A stretch of 64,000 bases of DNA from Chondrosia reniformis (Eukaryota > Porifera > Demospongiae > Chondrillida > Chondrillidae): NCBI GenBank assembly GCA_947172415.1, contig OX359199.1, forward strand, positions 5,081,384 through 5,145,383, read 5' to 3'. The notes below the pieces were generated by a model. It did no database searches. It was not told the DNA's origin and saw nothing but the letters and a program-made list of their open reading frames with translations. Shown here piece after piece: positions 59,197 through 64,000 of the stretch. Positions within the stretch are counted from its first letter, which is position 1, and every line of letters starts with the position of its first letter. A program made the position numbers and the translations under genes.

Positions 59197-59337
59197 TTTT
59201 CATCAAACTCATGAATATGATTAGTTAATTAGCGATTAGTTCATCGTCCGCTATAAATACAACAACACCGCATCTGGTCAGTACAGGCAAGCTTTTGTTT
59301 TGTTTAGCAGTGAGAAAGGTGCTTACTTCTTAACAAT
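59197..59337. promoter_or_regulatory. Probable bidirectional promoter, RPA3 and PH-PTB adaptor
   Basis: 141 bases between divergent start codons, including CTATAAATA at about 59251, a TATA-like motif oriented for the plus-strand gene. Confidence 0.5.
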
Positions 59338-61482
59338 ATGTCTACCTCGTCGCAGGGCAAAAAGGAGACAACGATTATTTTGGAAAGCTATCTAGTGAAG
59401 ACGGGACCCTTGAATAAGGCCCTCCCTTTAGTGAGTACTAGTGCGCCGATCTAATATAGTACACAATCGTTTCTACGAGTTGAAGGAAGAATTGAAATTT
59501 CCTTCTTTTAGTTAAATATCATTTTCGATATTAAAGTCGAAAACACAATCCATGCGATTAAATGTCAATTTACTTATTTTATCTTTTCTCTCTACGCACA
59601 GAGCTGGCGTCAAAGATGGTTCGTATTTTCTAGAAATCCCGAGGTGAGGACACACATGACATGCATAATGAAACTGTCGCGTTAACCACATTCCTGCCTG
59701 ATTGATATTTAATCATATTCATGTCTTGGGACTCTTAAATCTATCCTCCAGATAGCAAGCGCAACAGCTGACCTATCTTTATTCCTTTTCTTCACTCTAG
59801 GGTGTCATAGACCTTTCGTACTTCACCGACGAGACCAAGTCGAAGAAGAAGGGATACATTGATCTGACCAAATTCCTTGCCATCAAGCCTAGCGTGTCTG
59901 TTGGGGGAAGAGAGAGCCTCTTTGCCTTGGAGATCACAGGACGTACCTACATCATGCAGGCAGCCAACGGCAGCTCAAAGAATGTGTGGCTTGCAAAACT
60001 GTATGAAATGCTCAGTGGCGGTTAGTTAGTGGCACTTGCATGTTTCTGTTATAAGGCAGATGTGTGTAAAGAGTTGTTAATCTAGTCACATGTCACTGCA
60101 GTATTCAGTATACAAGGGAATATGGTCTGTATGTGTACATGTTTACTGTTGATTGGTTTGTAAATCACGATTGACCTGTAAATCATGATTGACCTGTTCA
60201 TGAAGTTTGTTTGATTGGCTTTGAGGGATTCATTATGAAAAGATAGATCATGCCTTGAATAATTCATGTATAATTTAAGGGCTTTCTGTTCTGTAATAAC
60301 TGTCAAATGGAGTGGGTGGAAGTGCTATGAAGATTCCACTAATCTAATTGTGGTTTCTTTCCTTCCTCTGTCAATTTAGATCGAGTTTACCACGCATCTG
60401 TGCCTCAACAAACTCAGCTACCAGCAGATGAGGCTTTGATGAGGATCATCTCAAAGAACGAGCTGACACTAGTTAATCCAACCACAGCCCAAGCTCTGTG
60501 CAGCATTGACTATACTGCAATTAGGAGACATGGGTCATGTGGCCAAGTGTTGTGGTTTGAACTGTGTCCTTGTGTGGTTGGGGAGCTCAAACTCTTCTTC
60601 TGGACCATCACTGCAGGGAGCACTGTTTGTGCCCAGATTGCCAAGGAGCATCTTAAGGTGTACGTTGAACAAAGGAATCAAAAACACATGGTAGCTGAGA
60701 ACTTGCAAGAAAGCCAGATTTTCACCTCTCAGTGTCACTTTTCCTGCAGTGTGCCAATGACATCACAGACCAGTGGTGTGCCTGCCCAAGTCAGGGTGGT
60801 AGCCAAAACAAAGAGAAGACCTACAGAGCTACAGAAGAAGAGCAGCGAGCACTTCTCTGCCACCACCATCAGCTCATTGAACAGCCCTCCCCCTCCCCAA
60901 TCCCCCAGGGCACTCAACAACAACTCAAGACAAAACAGCATGGACTCTGTCTTTGTCAATTCCCCAGAGCCAAGTGCTAGCAGCTCAGGAGGAAGTACCC
61001 TAGCCACATTCAGGGATAGGCAGTTCAGTTTTGCATCAGAAGCCTCACATAGTCCTGCTGCCTTTGACCCAACTCGTTCCCTTGCTAACTTCCGTCAGAA
61101 CAGTGCAGAATCTTGCCCTTCAATTGTTTCTCCGATTCAGGAAGAAAAGCCAATGTCAACTACTGGTGGCAGTGGTAATGGTAACAACCAATCTACTACT
61201 GACAGATCAGGTAGTCCCTATCCTCTGGTGGGCAGGGACTCTGGGGTTGAGTCTCAGAGTGAAGGGGAGCTTTCACCAGGCTCAAACTGTCGTAAATTGG
61301 AACATAAAAACTCAATTTCATCCGTAGGTAGCAACCATTCATCCCATTCTGGAGAGCAGTTACCCCTTTCCCCCCTAACCCGTACCCCAGTAGACCAAAC
61401 CCGCCAGCCTCCTGCCACGCCCCCTAGATCTGAGATCTCCCTGAGGATACAGACGCAAAGGGTCGCTCAAACTGCAAGTTAA
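59338..61482 (+). CDS. PH-PTB adaptor protein, DOK/IRS-like
   Basis: Four exons: 59338-59430, 59602-59643, 59801-60020 and 60380-61482, in phase. The N-terminus is a PH domain: Y-L-V-K-T-G-P, S-W-R-Q-R-W-F-V-F, Y-I-D-L, ending with the invariant Trp in N-V-W-L-A-K-L-Y-E. An IRS-type PTB domain follows in exon 4: I-R-R-H-G, V-L-W-F-E-L-C-P-C, E-L-K-L-F-F-W-T, and a C-terminal helix near I-A-K-E-H-L. These bind phosphoinositides and NPxY-type phosphotyrosine motifs of receptor kinases. The last 200 residues are Ser/Pro/Asn-rich with few tyrosines. DOK, IRS and FRS2 all share parts of this plan; the PH plus PTB order excludes FRS2. I cannot choose between DOK and IRS. Confidence 0.8.
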
Positions 61483-61647
61483 ACAATTTCAACACTGCTG
61501 TCATCTTGAATCAATCAGGTCAAAGTGCATGTATGTATCATGGTAACCAAAATACTTGTTTGTTGTGTGTCCAGTGAAACCCTACTCTTGCTATAGTCCC
61601 CCTTTTGCCTTACTTTCTTTCATTATTGATTTTTGTTATTTTGGTGT

Positions 61648-61682
61648 AATAAAGTATGTTATAATCATTTTGCTTCAATAAA
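61648..61682 (+). terminator. Two polyadenylation signals, PH-PTB gene
   Basis: AATAAA at 61648-61653 and again at 61677-61682, about 165-200 bases after the stop codon. Confidence 0.6.
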
Positions 61683-64000
61683 GAAATGTGGTAATTATTG
61701 CTATCAAGCTGGTCCAGTAATTGCAATAAGTATGGAAGTTGAGTACAACTGGAAATTTCTTTAATGCTTTTAATGCTTGCAAAATTAAAATATTCTTAAG
61801 GAAATTAAGAGCATGGCTGTGAAGTGCCTGCATCATGTCTAATTTAAAAGGACTATTTTATGCTGGTTGGCAGACAATATTGTACACATAGACATGTTCA
61901 CATTGCATATATAAATAAAATGGAATGTAGGTACACAATACACAAGACTTGTTATAAGTATATACGTATGTACATCTAAAATAGAGCAGATTCTCCATTG
62001 CTGTATCTCACCTGACCTCTTAGGCATGCCTTTCTCATTCATCATACAAACTCGAAATGATTTCCTTATATTCTTATAAATAAAACATATTTTAAAATGT
62101 ACAATAGGGAACAATGTGATCACCTCAAATTGTAGGAAATGTGAGGTGTATTATCAAATGTGGGGATATAAATTAATTATAGCTAGGTGAAATTTTAAAA
62201 GTGTGATCTAATAATTACATGGTTTATAATGGCAAGAATGGTTCCACTTTTCTGATTAAACCTGGTAAATATCTTTGAATCTGTGATAGAGAAAAATATT
62301 GGCACATTCAACAACAATTATGTCTTCAGACACATTATATAGTAAACATTAACAGGTGAAGCCAATATTGAAAAGCTAAATAACCAACTATTGAAGAATG
62401 AAAATCGGCTTACCTTATATACTAAGAAAGAAGGTTGTAGCTATAACAATATAATAAAGCATTTTTAGATCTAAATATCATCTGTCCAGTCCTGTTGCTA
62501 AGTTCAATACACTTCAAAATGCATATAAATGCATTTGGCTTCGTTTAATTACTTTTAGTTTCACAGAGACACTGTAATTTTAAGGTGCTTTAGTTCATGT
62601 GTAGCAGGTTTCATTACAGCTGCACTGATGGTTGGAGATTCACATCAATTCTCCACCTCACTGGATAGAATAAGTGCTTTGTGATAGTCCCCAGCCAAAC
62701 TAGCCTAAATACATTTAAATAGTTCTCTTGTCTGAGGAATAGTAAAGCACTAAATATAAGAAGTATTAGACTCCCAGGATCACTGATGACGGATGAATTC
62801 CCAGTGACAGCTCTTGGGCTCAGTGGGGAAAGGAAGAAATAAATCCTAACTGTATCCTCTTCCAAAGCTCTATAGGTTTGCCCAAAGTCATTAGTCTAAG
62901 AAAATTGTGTTTTAGTCTATTCTCCTTGTGTTTCCTTAGCTTCATAGGCATGATAGCCACAATATGGTGTTTTATATAATTCATATATAGCTTCAAGGTG
63001 GATATAAACATAACAATATGTGTCTATACATTAGTTAACAACAAAAAGGAATCAATAGAGGTGAAGACCAGATAAGTCACCAACATGGAACTCAATTTAG
63101 GTGTAACATCATTACAATTCCTTCTAACAGAAAACATGAAACAAACAGTTTAAGAGAGACTGAAGCCAGAGTCCAAACTTCTATGACCCTGCACCAAAGA
63201 AGGTGCAAGAAGACATATGGTTTGATGATATAAGTGTGACCATGAAGTAATTGAGAACTTGAATGTTACAGCTTCCATAAATGAAGAAAAGAGTTGAAAT
63301 AGTACAGGTTCTGTGTACTGGGCCATGGAAGCCATATTGTGATTGTTTCAGAATTTAACAGCTGCTTCATGCAATAAGATAATAAGTTAAGAGATAAACA
63401 AACTGTAAATAATACATTTCTTTATTGTTATACCTGTAAGTCAGGATTGCATGCTGACAGTATAGTTACTAACAATAAACAATACACAAGCTATAGCCAA
63501 AGCCAAGCAAGGTTACCAAAGGGTATCCAGGCTTAAACTAGTGTGCAATTGTACTTTATAGCCGTCATACCTTGAGCACTGTCAAGTATAACAAGACTAT
63601 CTGAAAACCAAATGAATTTACTTAAGGTCTAAATAGAGGTTTATACTCTAAAATTGTTAATGCTCTCATTTGAAGACAGTTGGCAATACATGGAGTCTAT
63701 TGCAACCTCAAACTGAAAATTAGTGGTTCCTTTTTCAATATCACCACACTGACTAATTATTTATTCAATAAAACTCTTTGGAAGCCTGTAAAAATAGTTT
63801 AAAAGCTGTTATTTTCTAGAATCTCTATGATGGGAATCATTTTATAACTGCTCAAACTACTTCTGTGTAATCAAACATATACACCATTCCAGACCATAAA
63901 AATGCTGCACATACACACAGTACATAGATATGTAGGTAAGTAGAGCGGAAAATATTCATATTGTTTGGCTCAGTCAAAGCCTTATTCATGAATGCTGATT
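61683..64000. other. Gene-free stretch at window end
   Basis: About 2.3 kb of AT-rich sequence. Small open frames on the minus strand (for example 61839-62123, 62614-62865 and 63150-63335) show no motif or plausible splice continuation. It may be the 3' region or intron of a gene beyond the window. Confidence 0.5.

Noticed and set aside
61839..63335. Several 60-94 residue minus-strand frames at the window end
   Set aside because: Composition and lack of motifs or splice continuity look random in AT-rich DNA.
1..64000. tRNA, rRNA or other structured RNA genes
   Set aside because: None noticed by eye (no tRNA A/B box pair or rRNA segment); a covariance-model scan would be needed to exclude them.

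Overview
The window is animal nuclear DNA: intron-dense, AT-rich and gene-dense, with short introns (often 50-300 bases), GT-AG splice signals and many conserved animal gene families. Gene content and compactness suggest an early-branching animal, most likely a demosponge. That is an inference; no diagnostic marker was searched. I recognise about 18 coding loci and assembled the exons by hand from open frames, splice signals and codon phase, so exon edges are approximate unless stated.

Layout: 640-1246 (-) chitin-synthase-like C-terminal module without a catalytic domain; 2425-7017 (-) SNX13-like sorting nexin; 7139-8491 (-) C2orf76/UPF0538; 8561-15376 (+) INTS3; 15999-17771 (+) and 20552-22318 (-) two single-exon VWA/Cache alpha2-delta-like membrane proteins, tail to tail, with a 2.3 kb DNA transposon between them carrying a SWIM/YqaJ nuclease gene; 22523-22852 (+) small secreted VWC-like protein; 22935-26415 (-) serine carboxypeptidase (CPVL-like); 26663-35575 (-) golgin-245/GOLGA4-like GRIP golgin; 35943-36782 (-) CDK5 activator (p35-like); 38999-41426 (-) DNAJB6/2-like; 41550-42457 (+) small coiled-coil protein, possibly TEX12-like; 42636-44895 (+) DBF4; 45100-47442 (+) HPRT; 47948-50689 (+) type II membrane protein with a carboxypeptidase-regulatory-like fold; 50958-54229 (-) CCDC177-like; 54254-55108 (+) broken TDP2 copy; 55566-56384 (+) intact TDP2; 56470-59196 (-) RPA3; 59338-61482 (+) PH-PTB adaptor (DOK/IRS-like). 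About 2.3 kb after that has no recognisable gene.

The genes are mostly unrelated housekeeping functions rather than a pathway: membrane traffic (SNX13, GOLGA4), snRNA processing (INTS3), purine salvage (HPRT), replication and repair (DBF4, RPA3, TDP2). Several start codons face each other across very short gaps (24, 69, 123 and 141 bases), implying shared bidirectional promoters. Minisatellites are unusually frequent, at least ten arrays, mainly inside introns; two lie in coding sequence (GOLGA4, DNAJB).

The best leads are the TIR-bounded YqaJ transposon, the TDP2 duplicate disabled by two in-frame TGA codons at likely former CGA sites, the orphan chitin-synthase tail, the RGS-less SNX13-like protein, and a hairpin element family found in introns of HPRT and the CCDC177-like gene.
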